64,000 bases of DNA. Origin: JBBROS01 sp965199595. Lineage in GTDB: Bacteria; Pseudomonadota; Alphaproteobacteria; Acetobacterales; Acetobacteraceae. Below, piece by piece: positions 18,671-26,359 of the stretch. Made by a program: the position numbers and the translations under genes. Position 1 is the stretch's first letter, and each line of letters begins with the position of its first letter. The stretch is from positions 3,658,001 through 3,722,000 of the forward strand of contig OZ241182.1 of NCBI GenBank assembly GCA_965199595.1, in the 5' to 3' direction. The notes under the pieces are model-generated. The model saw only the letters and a program-made list of their open reading frames with translations, searched no databases and was not told the origin of the DNA.

Positions 18671-18892
18671 ATGCCCCATATCCGTCGCCTGATCGCCGCC
18701 GCGATCGGCCTGTCCCTTCCCCTCATCATGGCCGCAGGCGCCGAAGCCGCGCCGCGCCATCGCCCGGCGCATGTGCGGACCGCAACCTACAAGGTGGTGC
18801 AGCACAAGGCCGTGCGGCATCGGCATGCCGCCCTGGCGAACCGGCGCGTGGCGCAGGCGGGCCGCCATCACAGCATCATGCGCGGCAGCTAG
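18671..18892 (+). CDS. small exported His/Arg-rich peptide, 73 aa
   Basis: Starts MPHIRRLIAAAIGLSLPLIM, a Sec signal with likely cleavage after AEA near residue 26. The predicted mature chain of about 48 residues is strongly basic, with seven His and nine Arg by my count, and no Cys. The ATG at 18671 has GGAG six bases upstream; an in-frame ATG five codons earlier lacks one. It is followed immediately by a 14-bp stem-loop. I do not recognise the family. Basic, His-rich exported peptides of this size occur widely in Acetobacteraceae and could bind metal, nucleic acid or the envelope. Confidence 0.6.
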   Translation: MPHIRRLIAAAIGLSLPLIMAAGAEAAPRHRPAHVRTATYKVVQHKAVRHRHAALANRRVAQAGRHHSIMRGS

Positions 18893-18893
18893 C

Positions 18894-18933
18894 CTGCGAT
18901 CGTCCTCGCCGGAAACAGGGAGGACGATCGCAG
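18894..18933. terminator. 14-bp perfect stem-loop between convergent genes
   Basis: CTGCGATCGTCCTC (18894-18907) and GAGGACGATCGCAG (18920-18933) are exact reverse complements around a 12-base loop. It lies directly after the small peptide gene and 22 bases beyond the rsmA stop on the other strand, so it probably ends both transcripts. There is no T-run on either side; it may work with Rho or act as a 3' stability element. Confidence 0.6.
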
Positions 18934-18955
18934 ACCAGCGGATAGGCGGCTGCAG

Positions 18956-19765
18956 CTACAGCAGCCGCACCAGGCGGTCCCATTCCGGGATCGTCAGCGT
19001 TTCCGCCCGCCGCTGCGGGTCGATCTCGGCCCGGTCCAGCAGCGACTCGCCGCCCAGGGCGCGCAGGCTGCCGCGCAGCATCTTGCGGCGCTGGCCGAAG
19101 GCGGCGGCGGTCAGGCGTTCCATGGTGATGAACAGGTCGGCCGGGGGCTGCTCCGCATGCGGCACCAGGCCGACCACGGCGGACCAGATCTTCGGCGGCG
19201 GCACGAAGGCGCCGGGGGGCAGGCGCATCAGCAGAGTCGTGCCGCAGGTCCAGCCGGCCAGCACGCTCAGGCGGCCGAAGGCGTCGGTGCCGGGGGCCGC
19301 GGCGATTCGCTCCGCGACCTCCAACTGGAACATCAGGGTCATCCGCTCCCATTGCGCCGCCTGCCGCAGCCAGCCGACCAGCAGCGGAGTCGCGACGTTG
19401 TAGGGCAGGTTCGCCGCCAGCACCCGCGGCGCGGGCACCATGGCGGCCAGGTCCAGCTTGACGGCATCCGCCTCCAGCACCGTCAGCCTACCCGGGAAAG
19501 CCGCGCCCAGTTCCGCCAGCGCCGCGATGGCGCGGCGGTCCAGTTCCACCGCCAGCACGCCGGCCGCCGCGCTGGCGAGCAGTCCGCGGGTGAGGCCGCC
19601 GGGTCCGGGGCCGACTTCGACCACATGGCGGCCGTCCAGCGTGCCGGCGCGGCGCACGATGCCGTCGATCACCCCGGGGTCCAGCAGGAAGTGCTGGCCG
19701 AGCGCTTTCCGCGCGTCCAGCCCATGCCGCGCGATCACATCCTTCAGCGGCGGCAGGTCGACCAT
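18956..19765 (-). CDS. rsmA: 16S rRNA (adenine1518-N6/adenine1519-N6)-dimethyltransferase
   Basis: KsgA/RsmA of 269 aa, the usual size. It begins with KALGQHFLLDPGVIDGIV, the N-terminal family motif. SAM motif I is VVEVGPGPGGLT (~residues 48-59), the acidic loop is AVELDRRAI, and motif IV is AANLPYNVATPLL with the N-L-P-Y catalytic tetrad. It dimethylates two adenines in the 3' hairpin of 16S rRNA during late 30S assembly. Here it stands alone rather than beside pdxA/surA. It is divergent from the SOS-boxed small gene across 114 bases. Confidence 0.95.
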   Translation of the reverse strand: MVDLPPLKDVIARHGLDARKALGQHFLLDPGVIDGIVRRAGTLDGRHVVEVGPGPGGLTRGLLASAAAGVLAVELDRRAIAALAELGAAFPGRLTVLEADAVKLDLAAMVPAPRVLAANLPYNVATPLLVGWLRQAAQWERMTLMFQLEVAERIAAAPGTDAFGRLSVLAGWTCGTTLLMRLPPGAFVPPPKIWSAVVGLVPHAEQPPADLFITMERLTAAAFGQRRKMLRGSLRALGGESLLDRAEIDPQRRAETLTIPEWDRLVRLL

Positions 19766-19831
19766 GGCGCCTGTTCACAACCGCCCCCGCCCGGTGTCAA
19801 GCCGTAGCGCTTGACTCCCGAAGGCAATCTA

Positions 19832-19846
19832 GAACAAATAGTGAAC
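19832..19846 (+). promoter_or_regulatory. LexA (SOS) box, GAAC-N7-GAAC
   Basis: GAAC at 19832-19835 and GAAC at 19843-19846 with exactly seven bases between them. This is the alphaproteobacterial LexA operator (reverse complement GTTC-N7-GTTC). A TTGACT -35-like hexamer lies at 19811-19816, so the box would cover the -10 region. The box ends 33 bases before the small membrane protein ATG. rsmA starts 66 bases away on the other strand, but the box orientation and distance favour control of the small gene. Confidence 0.75.
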
Positions 19847-19879
19847 GATACGCGCCTGCTCGCATCCTAGGGGGTTCTG

Positions 19880-20113
19880 ATGCCAACAGCCAGCCTTGTC
19901 CTGCCATTCACGCCGTTGCTGGACGTGGACACCATCGAGACGCTGCGGCGCCGGGCCATGCGGGCCGGGCATGGTCTGGCCTATGCGGCATCCAGCGTGG
20001 CGATGGCGGCGTTCCTGTGGCTGCTGCTGGCGGGACCGGGGTTCATCACGGATGGCGCGAGCACGATCGCACATTCGGGTGCGCGGCACGGCCGGGTCGT
20101 GGCGCAACGATAA
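19880..20113 (+). CDS. small SOS-boxed single-pass membrane protein, 77 aa
   Basis: The ATG has AGGGGG five bases upstream, a strong ribosome-binding site. The protein has a ~35-residue polar N-terminal part rich in Arg around residues 22-28 (RRRAMR), one hydrophobic helix of about 20 residues (AYAASSVAMAAFLWLLLAGP), then a short His/Arg tail ending AQR. By the positive-inside rule the N-terminus should be cytoplasmic. A LexA box sits 33 bases upstream and an intrinsic terminator starts at the stop codon, making a self-contained unit. No family is recognised. DNA-damage-induced single-pass inhibitors of division (SidA, DidA in Caulobacter) share the architecture but not visible sequence; that role is inference. 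Confidence 0.65.
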   Translation: MPTASLVLPFTPLLDVDTIETLRRRAMRAGHGLAYAASSVAMAAFLWLLLAGPGFITDGASTIAHSGARHGRVVAQR

Positions 20114-20145
20114 GGGCCGGGTCCCTTTCGGAACCCGGCCCTTTT
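20112..20145. terminator. intrinsic terminator, probably bidirectional
   Basis: Stem AAGGGCCGGGT (20112-20122) with ACCCGGCCCTT (20133-20143), a ten-base loop, and a T-run CTTTT at 20141-20145 on the plus strand. It overlaps the stop of the small SOS-boxed gene and lies 18 bases after the actP stop on the other strand, where the hairpin is followed by TTATC. It should end both transcripts. Confidence 0.8.
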
Positions 20146-20162
20146 CGGCTTAGGTGCAGACG

Positions 20163-21845
20163 TTAATGGGCCGAGGCGTCGTCGGCCCCGATGCCGGTTT
20201 CGGCGCGCACGTACTGGGCCTGGAACGAGGCCCGCTCGCGGTTGCCGCGCTGGCTGGTATCAAGCTTCGAGAACAGCCAGATGCCGATGAAGGCGAGGGG
20301 CACGGAGAACAGCGCCGGGTTGTCGTACTTGAACACGGCCACTGTGGCCATGTGGAAGGTATCGACCCACACCGCCTTGCTGAGCACGATCATCACGACG
20401 GCGCTGAACAGCCCCAGGAAGCCGCCGACCAAGGCGCCGACCGTGGTGGTGCCGCGCCACAGGATGGACATGACCAGCACCGGGAAGTTGCAGGACGCCG
20501 CCACCGAAAAGGCGAGCCCCACCATGAAGGCCACGTTCTCGTTCTCGAACACATAGCCCAGCGCGATGGCCACGAGGCCGATCACCACGGCCGACCACTT
20601 GGACACGGCGACCTCCCGCTTCTCGTTGGTGCGGCCGCGGGCGATGACGGAGGCGTAGAGGTCGTGGCTGACGGCCGAGGCGCCGGCCAGCGTCAGCCCG
20701 GCCACGACAGCGAGGATGGTGGCGAAGGCGACGGCGGAGATGAAGCCGAACAGCACGTCGCCGCCCACCGCCTTCGCCAGGTCCACCGCCGGCATGTTGG
20801 CGGCGCCGCCGATGAGGTCGGCGATCTTGTTGTAGGTGCCGTTCGGGCCGAGCTTGTAGTAGGTCGGGTCGTTCATCAGGAAGCTGATGGCGCCGAAGCC
20901 GATGATGAACGTCAGGATGTAGAAGTAGCCGATCAGCCCGGTGGCCCAGAGCACCGACTTCCGCGCCGCCTTCGCGTCGGACACGGTGAAGAAGCGCATC
21001 AGGATGTGCGGCAGGCCGGCGGTGCCGAAGATCAGCGCCAGGCCGAGCGAGATGGTGGAGACCGGGTCCGCCACGAAGGCGCCGGGGGCCATGATGGCAT
21101 CGCCCTTCGGGTGGGTGGCGACGGCGGCGGCGAACATCGCATCGGGGCTGAACTTGAAGTGCAGCAGCACCAGGAAGGCCATCAGCGAGGCGCCGCCCAG
21201 CAGCAGGCAGGCCTTGATGATCTGCACCCAGGTGGTCGCCTTCATGCCGCCGAACGCCACATAGACGATCATCAGCACGCCGACGATGCCGACGGCATAG
21301 CCGTAGCGCAGGCCGAACAGCAGCTGGATCAGCTTGCCGGCGCCGACCATCTGCGCGATCAGGTAGAAGGCCACGACGATGAGGGTGCCGACGGCGGAGA
21401 GGATGCGGATGCCGGTCTGGTCCAGACGGAAGCTGGCGACGTCGGCGAAGGTGAACTTGCCGAGGTTGCGCAGCCGCTCGGCGATCAGGAACAGCACCAG
21501 CGGCCAGCCGACCAGGAAGCCGATCGAGTAGATCAGCCCGTCGAAGCCGTTGGCGAACACCAGGCCGGAGATGCCGAGGAACGAGGCGGCGGACATGTAG
21601 TCACCGGCGATGGCCAGCCCGTTCTGCCCGGCGGTGATGCCGCCGCCGGCGGCGTAGAAGTCGGCCGCCGACCTGGTCTGCATGGCGGCGCGGTAGGTGA
21701 TGCCGAGGGTGAGCAGCACGAAGGCCACGAAGATGACGACGGCGGTGATGTTCAGCGGCTGCTGCTGCACCGGGCCGCTGATGGCGTCGGCGGCCATGGC
21801 GACGCCCGGGACCAGCAGCGCAAGGGCTGCAAGGGCGCGGATCAT
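20163..21845 (-). CDS. actP: cation/acetate symporter ActP (sodium:solute symporter)
   Basis: Inner-membrane symporter of 560 aa in the SSS family with about 13-14 helices after a cleavable-looking N-terminal segment (ALLVPGVAMA), as in E. coli ActP (549 aa). ActP-type segments include RSAADFYAAGGGITAGQNGLAIAGDYMSAASFLGISG and GTAGLPHILMRFFTVSDAKAARKSV. It takes up acetate and other short monocarboxylates with Na+. It overlaps the DUF485 gene by four bases, the usual yjcH-actP pairing. No acetyl-CoA synthetase gene is in this window. Confidence 0.92.
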   Translation of the reverse strand: MIRALAALALLVPGVAMAADAISGPVQQQPLNITAVVIFVAFVLLTLGITYRAAMQTRSAADFYAAGGGITAGQNGLAIAGDYMSAASFLGISGLVFANGFDGLIYSIGFLVGWPLVLFLIAERLRNLGKFTFADVASFRLDQTGIRILSAVGTLIVVAFYLIAQMVGAGKLIQLLFGLRYGYAVGIVGVLMIVYVAFGGMKATTWVQIIKACLLLGGASLMAFLVLLHFKFSPDAMFAAAVATHPKGDAIMAPGAFVADPVSTISLGLALIFGTAGLPHILMRFFTVSDAKAARKSVLWATGLIGYFYILTFIIGFGAISFLMNDPTYYKLGPNGTYNKIADLIGGAANMPAVDLAKAVGGDVLFGFISAVAFATILAVVAGLTLAGASAVSHDLYASVIARGRTNEKREVAVSKWSAVVIGLVAIALGYVFENENVAFMVGLAFSVAASCNFPVLVMSILWRGTTTVGALVGGFLGLFSAVVMIVLSKAVWVDTFHMATVAVFKYDNPALFSVPLAFIGIWLFSKLDTSQRGNRERASFQAQYVRAETGIGADDASAH

Positions 21846-22183
21846 CGGCCGTGATCCCGCACGATGGCGGTGGTCAGCTCGTCGAACCTGCCGTTGGCGC
21901 GCAGGACATACAGCCCGGTGAGGATGATGGCCGCCACGATGACGACCAGGCCCAGCACGATGCCGAGCGACGTGGTGGTGCCGCCGAATTTCGTGGCCAG
22001 CAGCGGCTTGTCGAGCGCCACCAGGAAGATGAAGCCGAGGTAGATCGCCATCATGGCGATGGACAGGATCAGGGCGAGGCTGTTGCGGGTGCGGACCAGC
22101 TCCTGGAACTTCGGGTCTGCGGTGATCGCAGCGATGGTGGCCCCATGCTGGGCCGGTTGCGGCGAGTAGGCGCTTCCGCTCAT
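21842..22183 (-). CDS. DUF485 membrane protein, YjcH type
   Basis: Small inner-membrane protein of 113 aa with two helices (residues ~35-55 and ~75-97) and FQELVRTRNSL before the first, the DUF485 pattern. These proteins almost always precede actP and are thought to assist the symporter, though the mechanism is unproven. The ATG at 22183 (MSGSAYSPQ) is preferred: the longer in-frame version adds residues unlike the family, and AGGG lies upstream. It is translationally coupled to actP by a four-base overlap. Confidence 0.88.
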   Translation of the reverse strand: MSGSAYSPQPAQHGATIAAITADPKFQELVRTRNSLALILSIAMMAIYLGFIFLVALDKPLLATKFGGTTTSLGIVLGLVVIVAAIILTGLYVLRANGRFDELTTAIVRDHGR

Positions 22184-22309
22184 TGTCTGACGTTCCCTAA
22201 TGTGCAGACCGACCGTTCCGGATTCTGCTTTGGGGCCAGGACATGGCGAACGCACGAAAATGTCAACAGCCGATCGGGTCCTGGCGTTTGCCGGAGGCCT
22301 CGGGCGCGC

Positions 22310-22334
22310 GGCGGGGCCGCGCTGCAGCCCCGCC
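22310..22334 (-). terminator. G+C-rich hairpin after ilvE
   Basis: GGCGGGGC (22310-22317) pairs with GCCCCGCC (22327-22334) around a nine-base loop, 9 bases past the ilvE stop. It lacks a T-run on the minus strand, so it is at best a Rho-assisted terminator or an mRNA-stabilising hairpin. Confidence 0.35.
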
Positions 22335-22343
22335 CTTCAAGTC

Positions 22344-23438
22344 TCAGGCCACCGTATGCACCCAGCCATGCGGGTCCGCGGCCTGGCCACGCTGGATCCC
22401 CACCAGCGCCTGCCGCAGCGCGCCCGACACCTGGCCCGGCCCGCCGCTGCCGATCAGGACGTCGCCGCTCACGCTCTTGATCAAGCCGATCGGGGTCACC
22501 ACCGCCGCGGTGCCGCAGGCGAAGCACTCGGTCAGCGCGCCGCTCTCCGCATCGGCGCGCCATTGATCAATGGAATACGGGACTTCCGACACCGTCAGCC
22601 CCTGCGCCGCGGCCAGCGCCATGATGGCATCCCGGGTCACGCCCGGCAGGATGCTGCCGGTCAGCGGCGGAGTGACGAGCCGGCCGTCGTTGAACACGAA
22701 GAACACGTTCATGCCGCCGAGTTCCTCGACCCAGCGCCGCTCCGCCGCATCCAGGAACACCACCTGGTCACAGCCATGCGCCGTCGCCTCGGCCTGGGCC
22801 AGCAGGCCGCCGGCGTAGTTGCCGCCGCACTTGGCCGCCCCGGTGCCGCCGAGTGCGGCCCGCGTGTAGGTCTCGGACACCCAGACCTTCACGGCCTTCG
22901 GCGCGCCCTGGAAATAGGCGCCGACCGGCGAGGCGATCACCACGAACTGGTAGGACGCCGAAGGGCGGACGCCGAGGAACACCTCGTCGGCGAACATGAA
23001 GGGGCGGAGATACAGGCTGGCATCCGGCCCATCGGGGATCCAGTCGCGGTCGGCCACCACCAGCTGGCGCACCGCTTCGATGAACAGCGCCTCGGGCACT
23101 TGCGGCATGGCCATGCGCTCGGCGGAGGCCTGGAAGCGGCGGGCGTTGGCGTCGGGGCGGAACAGCACGGCGCGGTTATCCGGGGTACGGTAGGCCTTCA
23201 GGCCCTCGAAGATCTCCTGTGCATAGTGCAGCACCGCGGCGGCCGGGCTGAGCGCGATGGGGCCGAAGGGGCGCAGCTGCGCGTCGTGCCAGCCCTGGCC
23301 CGCATCGTAGCGCACCACCACCATGTGGTCGGTGAACACCTTGCCGAACCCGGGGTCCGCCAGCAGGGCCTGGCGGTTGGCCTCGGGCATCGGGCCCGGG
23401 TGTGGGACGTGGGTGAAGGCGGGGGTTGACTGGTCCAT
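22344..23438 (-). CDS. ilvE: branched-chain amino acid aminotransferase (class IV, BCAT-II size)
   Basis: PLP-dependent aminotransferase of 364 aa, in the ~350-365 aa subgroup rather than the 300-aa E. coli type. The PLP lysine lies in GAAKCGGNYAGGLLAQ; other family segments are HYAQEIFEGLKAYR, LYLRPFMFADEVFLGV and TECFACGTAAVVTPIG. It interconverts Leu, Ile and Val with their 2-keto acids in the cytoplasm. The ATG at 23438 is chosen because the upstream in-frame extension is Arg/Pro-rich and unlike the family. It is divergent from the MarR/two-component operon, a neighbourhood seen in other alphaproteobacteria. Confidence 0.93.
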   Translation of the reverse strand: MDQSTPAFTHVPHPGPMPEANRQALLADPGFGKVFTDHMVVVRYDAGQGWHDAQLRPFGPIALSPAAAVLHYAQEIFEGLKAYRTPDNRAVLFRPDANARRFQASAERMAMPQVPEALFIEAVRQLVVADRDWIPDGPDASLYLRPFMFADEVFLGVRPSASYQFVVIASPVGAYFQGAPKAVKVWVSETYTRAALGGTGAAKCGGNYAGGLLAQAEATAHGCDQVVFLDAAERRWVEELGGMNVFFVFNDGRLVTPPLTGSILPGVTRDAIMALAAAQGLTVSEVPYSIDQWRADAESGALTECFACGTAAVVTPIGLIKSVSGDVLIGSGGPGQVSGALRQALVGIQRGQAADPHGWVHTVA

Positions 23439-23615
23439 GGCGATTCTCGCTCTCAGGTCGAAAGGAAAAGATCGGCGGGCATATCGGCGGTTTCGCCACC
23501 CTGGTGCCGGTGGCATGGTATCCGTGGTGGTCTAGCCGGGCTGACTTTGAGCAGCCTGGCATGAAACGGTGTTCTGCAAGTGATTTGGCGTAATTATCTG
23601 TCTCATAAGAGCTGA

Positions 23616-23644
23616 TTTGTATAATGACCATGGTTTTAAGTCAA
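23616..23644 (-). promoter_or_regulatory. candidate sigma-70-like promoter for ilvE; overlapping -10 on the other strand
   Basis: On the minus strand TTGACT (23644-23639) is followed after 17 bases by TACAAA (23621-23616), in an A+T-rich island of an otherwise G+C-rich region. The same island holds a perfect TATAAT on the plus strand at 23620-23625, without a good -35 at 16-18 bases, which could serve the MarR operon. Overlapping divergent promoters are therefore possible. Confidence 0.4.
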
Positions 23645-23729
23645 CGAAGCTGCCCTAACTCACCGGGATGCCTGCCATGCTAAACCACCGGATCACCCCC
23701 AGCGCCATACCACGAGGCTGAACCAGGCC

Positions 23730-24254
23730 ATGCCCGCCCCTGCCCCCACCCGCGGCCTGCCGCCCGCGTCCCGCCCTGCCGGCGTGGATCACCTGTTCCT
23801 GCGCGAGGAACAGATGCGCCAGGCGCAGGACCTGCTGTTCTTCGCCTATCGGGACTTCACCGCCGCGGCGGATGCCATCCTGGAGGAGCTGGGCCTGGGC
23901 CGGGCGCACCATCGCGCCATCCACTTCATCGGCCGCCAGCCCGGCACCACGGTGGGCGACCTGCTCGCCATCCTGCGCATCACCAAGCAGAGCCTGGCCC
24001 GGGTGCTCACCACGCTGGTGGAACAGCAGCTCGTGGCGCAGGCGCCGGGCCGCAGCGACCGGCGGCAGCGGTTGCTCACGTTGACGGAGGCCGGCCGGGC
24101 GCTGGAGCGCCGCCTGTTCGAGCAGCAGCGCGAGCGTCTGGCCCATGCCTATCGGGAGGCGGGTGGCCCGGCGGTGGATGGGTTTCGCCGGGTCATGCGC
24201 GGGATCATGGATGCCGAGGCCCGGGCGGTGCTGGACAAGGGGACCAGCGGATGA
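23730..24254 (+). CDS. MarR-family transcriptional regulator (PetP-like)
   Basis: Winged-helix regulator of 174 aa. The DNA-binding core is VGDLLAILRITKQSLARVLTTLVEQQLVAQ, followed by the wing motif RSDRRQRLLTLTEAG (D-x-R). Flanking helices form the MarR dimer interface. It overlaps the response-regulator gene by four bases (ATGA). A MarR protein coupled to an OmpR-type regulator is the arrangement of petP-petR in Rhodobacter, where the pair is needed for growth and cytochrome bc1 expression; whether function is conserved here is inference. Confidence 0.85.
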   Translation: MPAPAPTRGLPPASRPAGVDHLFLREEQMRQAQDLLFFAYRDFTAAADAILEELGLGRAHHRAIHFIGRQPGTTVGDLLAILRITKQSLARVLTTLVEQQLVAQAPGRSDRRQRLLTLTEAGRALERRLFEQQRERLAHAYREAGGPAVDGFRRVMRGIMDAEARAVLDKGTSG

Positions 24255-24955
24255 GCGACACCGACGCGCATGTGCTGGTGGTGGATGACGATGCGCGGCT
24301 GCGGGGCCTGCTGTCGCGCTACCTGGCGGAGCAGGGGTTTCGGGTGACCACCGCCAGCCATGCCGCGGATGCGCGCGACAAGCTGCGGGTCCTGCAGTTC
24401 GACCTCATGGTGCTGGACGTGATGATGCCGGGCGAATCCGGGCTCGACCTGACCTCGGCACTCCGCCGGGAGCGGGCGGACGTGCCGATCCTGCTGCTGA
24501 CCGCGCGGGGGGCGCCGGAGGACCGGATTGCCGGCTTCGAGTCCGGGGCGGACGACTACCTGGGCAAGCCGTTCGAGCCGTATGAGCTGGTGCTGCGGCT
24601 GCGGTCCATGCTGCGCCGGGTGGCGCCGGCGCCGGCGGCTGCGCCCACGGGACCGCTGCGGCTGGGGCGGCTGGTATTCGATGCCGGGCGGGGCGAGCTG
24701 ATGGAGGCCGATACCCAGCGCGTGGTGCATCTGACCGGCAGCGAGGCGGCGCTGCTGCAGGCGCTGGGCCGCCAGCCCGGCGAGATCCTGTCCCGCGAGA
24801 CCCTGGTCGAGACGTTGCAGATGGATGAGGCGGCGGAGCGGGCGATCGACGTTCTGGTGACGCGCCTGCGCCGCAAGGTGGAGGTGGACCCGCGCGAGCC
24901 CCGCTTCCTGCACACGGTGCGCGGGCGCGGCTATGTGTTGAAGCCCGGAGCCTAG
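24251..24955 (+). CDS. OmpR-family response regulator (PetR-like)
   Basis: Response regulator of 234 aa. The receiver has DDD at 12-14 and the phospho-acceptor D56 in DLMVLDVMMPG, with the conserved Lys in DDYLGKPF. The C-terminal winged helix contains LTGSEAALLQALGRQPGEILSRETL and ends RTVRGRGYVLKPGA. It receives phosphate from the histidine kinase two bases downstream and binds DNA. It is coupled to the preceding MarR gene by a four-base overlap. Confidence 0.92.
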   Translation: MSDTDAHVLVVDDDARLRGLLSRYLAEQGFRVTTASHAADARDKLRVLQFDLMVLDVMMPGESGLDLTSALRRERADVPILLLTARGAPEDRIAGFESGADDYLGKPFEPYELVLRLRSMLRRVAPAPAAAPTGPLRLGRLVFDAGRGELMEADTQRVVHLTGSEAALLQALGRQPGEILSRETLVETLQMDEAAERAIDVLVTRLRRKVEVDPREPRFLHTVRGRGYVLKPGA

Positions 24956-24957
24956 CC

Positions 24958-26271
24958 GTGAGCCTGTTCGCCCGCCCGATCAAGCGGATGCTGCCGCGCG
25001 GGCTGCTGGGGCGCAGCCTGCTGATCGTGCTGGTGCCGCTGGTGGTGCTGCAGGCGGTGGCCTTCACCTTCTTCTATGGCGGCCATCTGGACCTCGTCTC
25101 CCGCCGGCTGTCGGGCGCCATCGCTGGGGAGATCGCGCAGACCATCGATCTGCTGGGGCGGTTTCCCGAGGATAGCGACGGCATCCTGCGCACCGCCTGG
25201 ACGCAGTTCGAGGTGCCGATGCGGCTGGTTCCCGGGGCGCGGCTGCCGCCGGACACGCATGTGAACCAGCTGGGCCCGATGGATGACGACCTGGCCGCGG
25301 CGCTGCAGGCTAAGCTGGGCCGGCGCTTCGTGATGGACTGGACCTCGGACAGCCGCAACGTGCTGGTGCGCGTGCAGCTGGCCGATGGGGTGCTGGAGGC
25401 GGAGGCGCCGCGCAAGCGGCTGTATACGCAGACGATCTATCTGTTCGTGCTCTGGGTGGTGGGGTCCGCGCTGCTGCTGTTCGGCATCGCAGCGCTGTTC
25501 ATGCGCAACCAGGTGCGCGCCATCCGTCGCCTGGCGCAGGCGGCGGAGGCGTTCGGCGTGGGGCGGGACCGTGGGCCGATCAAGCCCGAGGGGGCCACCG
25601 AGGTTCGCATGGCGGCGGCGGCGTTCAACCGGATGCAGGCGCGCATCGTCCGGTTCCTGGGGCAGCGCACCGAGATGCTGGCCGGGGTCAGCCACGACCT
25701 GCGCACGCCGCTGACCCGGCTGCGCCTCGCCCTCGCCGTGCTGCCCGCCACGCCGGCGCTGCGGGAGGACATCGCCGAGATGACGGCCGATGTGGCGGAG
25801 ATGGACCGCATGATCAGCGGCTACCTGGCCTTCGCCCGCGGCGAGGGAGCGGAGCAGGCGCAGCCGGTGGACGTTGCGGCGATGCTGGACGAGGTGGCGT
25901 GCGGGGCGCGCCGGGCCGGGGCGGAGATCGTGCTGCAGGCGCCGCAGGACCTGGTGGTGAACCTGCGGCCGGATGCGGTGCGCCGGGCCGTGACCAACCT
26001 GGTCGATAACGCCCGGCGCTATGCCTACCACATCCGCCTGAGCGCCGAGCCGCATGACCGCACGGTGCAGCTGATCATCGACGATGACGGCCCCGGCATC
26101 CCGCAGGACCAGCGGGAGAGCGTGTTCCGCCCGTTCGAGAGCGGCACGGATGGCGGCACCGGGCTGGGGCTGACCATCGCCCGCGACATCGTGCGGGCGC
26201 ATGGCGGGGAGATCCTGCTGGAGGACAGCCCGATGGGCGGGCTGCGGGCGCGGCTTCGGCTGCCGGTTTAG
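24958..26271 (+). CDS. EnvZ-type sensor histidine kinase
   Basis: Membrane kinase of 437 aa, starting at a GTG two bases after the response-regulator stop. Membrane segments lie at about residues 17-40 and 160-182, enclosing a ~120-residue periplasmic sensor; a HAMP linker follows. The phospho-acceptor is H246 in GVSHDLRTPLTRLRLAL. The ATPase has the N box NLVDNARRYA, G1 DDDGPGIP and G2 GGTGLGLTIARDIV. It phosphorylates the adjacent OmpR-type regulator. The stimulus is unknown. Confidence 0.92.
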   Translation: MSLFARPIKRMLPRGLLGRSLLIVLVPLVVLQAVAFTFFYGGHLDLVSRRLSGAIAGEIAQTIDLLGRFPEDSDGILRTAWTQFEVPMRLVPGARLPPDTHVNQLGPMDDDLAAALQAKLGRRFVMDWTSDSRNVLVRVQLADGVLEAEAPRKRLYTQTIYLFVLWVVGSALLLFGIAALFMRNQVRAIRRLAQAAEAFGVGRDRGPIKPEGATEVRMAAAAFNRMQARIVRFLGQRTEMLAGVSHDLRTPLTRLRLALAVLPATPALREDIAEMTADVAEMDRMISGYLAFARGEGAEQAQPVDVAAMLDEVACGARRAGAEIVLQAPQDLVVNLRPDAVRRAVTNLVDNARRYAYHIRLSAEPHDRTVQLIIDDDGPGIPQDQRESVFRPFESGTDGGTGLGLTIARDIVRAHGGEILLEDSPMGGLRARLRLPV

Positions 26272-26308
26272 GGCAAGGGTGGCTTTAACATGGACAGGAC
26301 GATGCATG

Positions 26309-26333
26309 TATATGAAAGGCTACCTTGCATATA
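26309..26333. promoter_or_regulatory. 25-base near-perfect palindrome upstream of fic
   Basis: TATATGAAAGG (26309-26319) and CCTTGCATATA (26323-26333) are reverse complements at 10 of 11 positions around a three-base centre CTA. It ends 26 bases before the fic ATG in an A+T-rich stretch, so it would overlap the promoter or 5' leader. It is most likely an operator. The lack of a T-run argues against an intrinsic terminator for the kinase gene upstream, although a hairpin could form. Confidence 0.6.
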
Positions 26334-26359
26334 GAGGGCGAAAGCGTCCTTATTAAAGG

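Noticed and set aside
20154..21854. A 566-codon open frame opposite actP
   Set aside because: Its composition (His/Gly/Asp/Gln runs) is that of an antisense shadow, and actP is a convincing full-length symporter.
23846..24079. Short minus-strand frame opposite the MarR gene
   Set aside because: It is Arg/Ser-rich shadow sequence with no ribosome-binding site, lying wholly inside a well-supported regulator gene.
26309..26333. The fic-proximal palindrome as a terminator of the kinase operon
   Set aside because: It is not followed by a T-run, is A+T-rich at its ends rather than G+C-rich, and sits close to the fic start, so an operator fits better.
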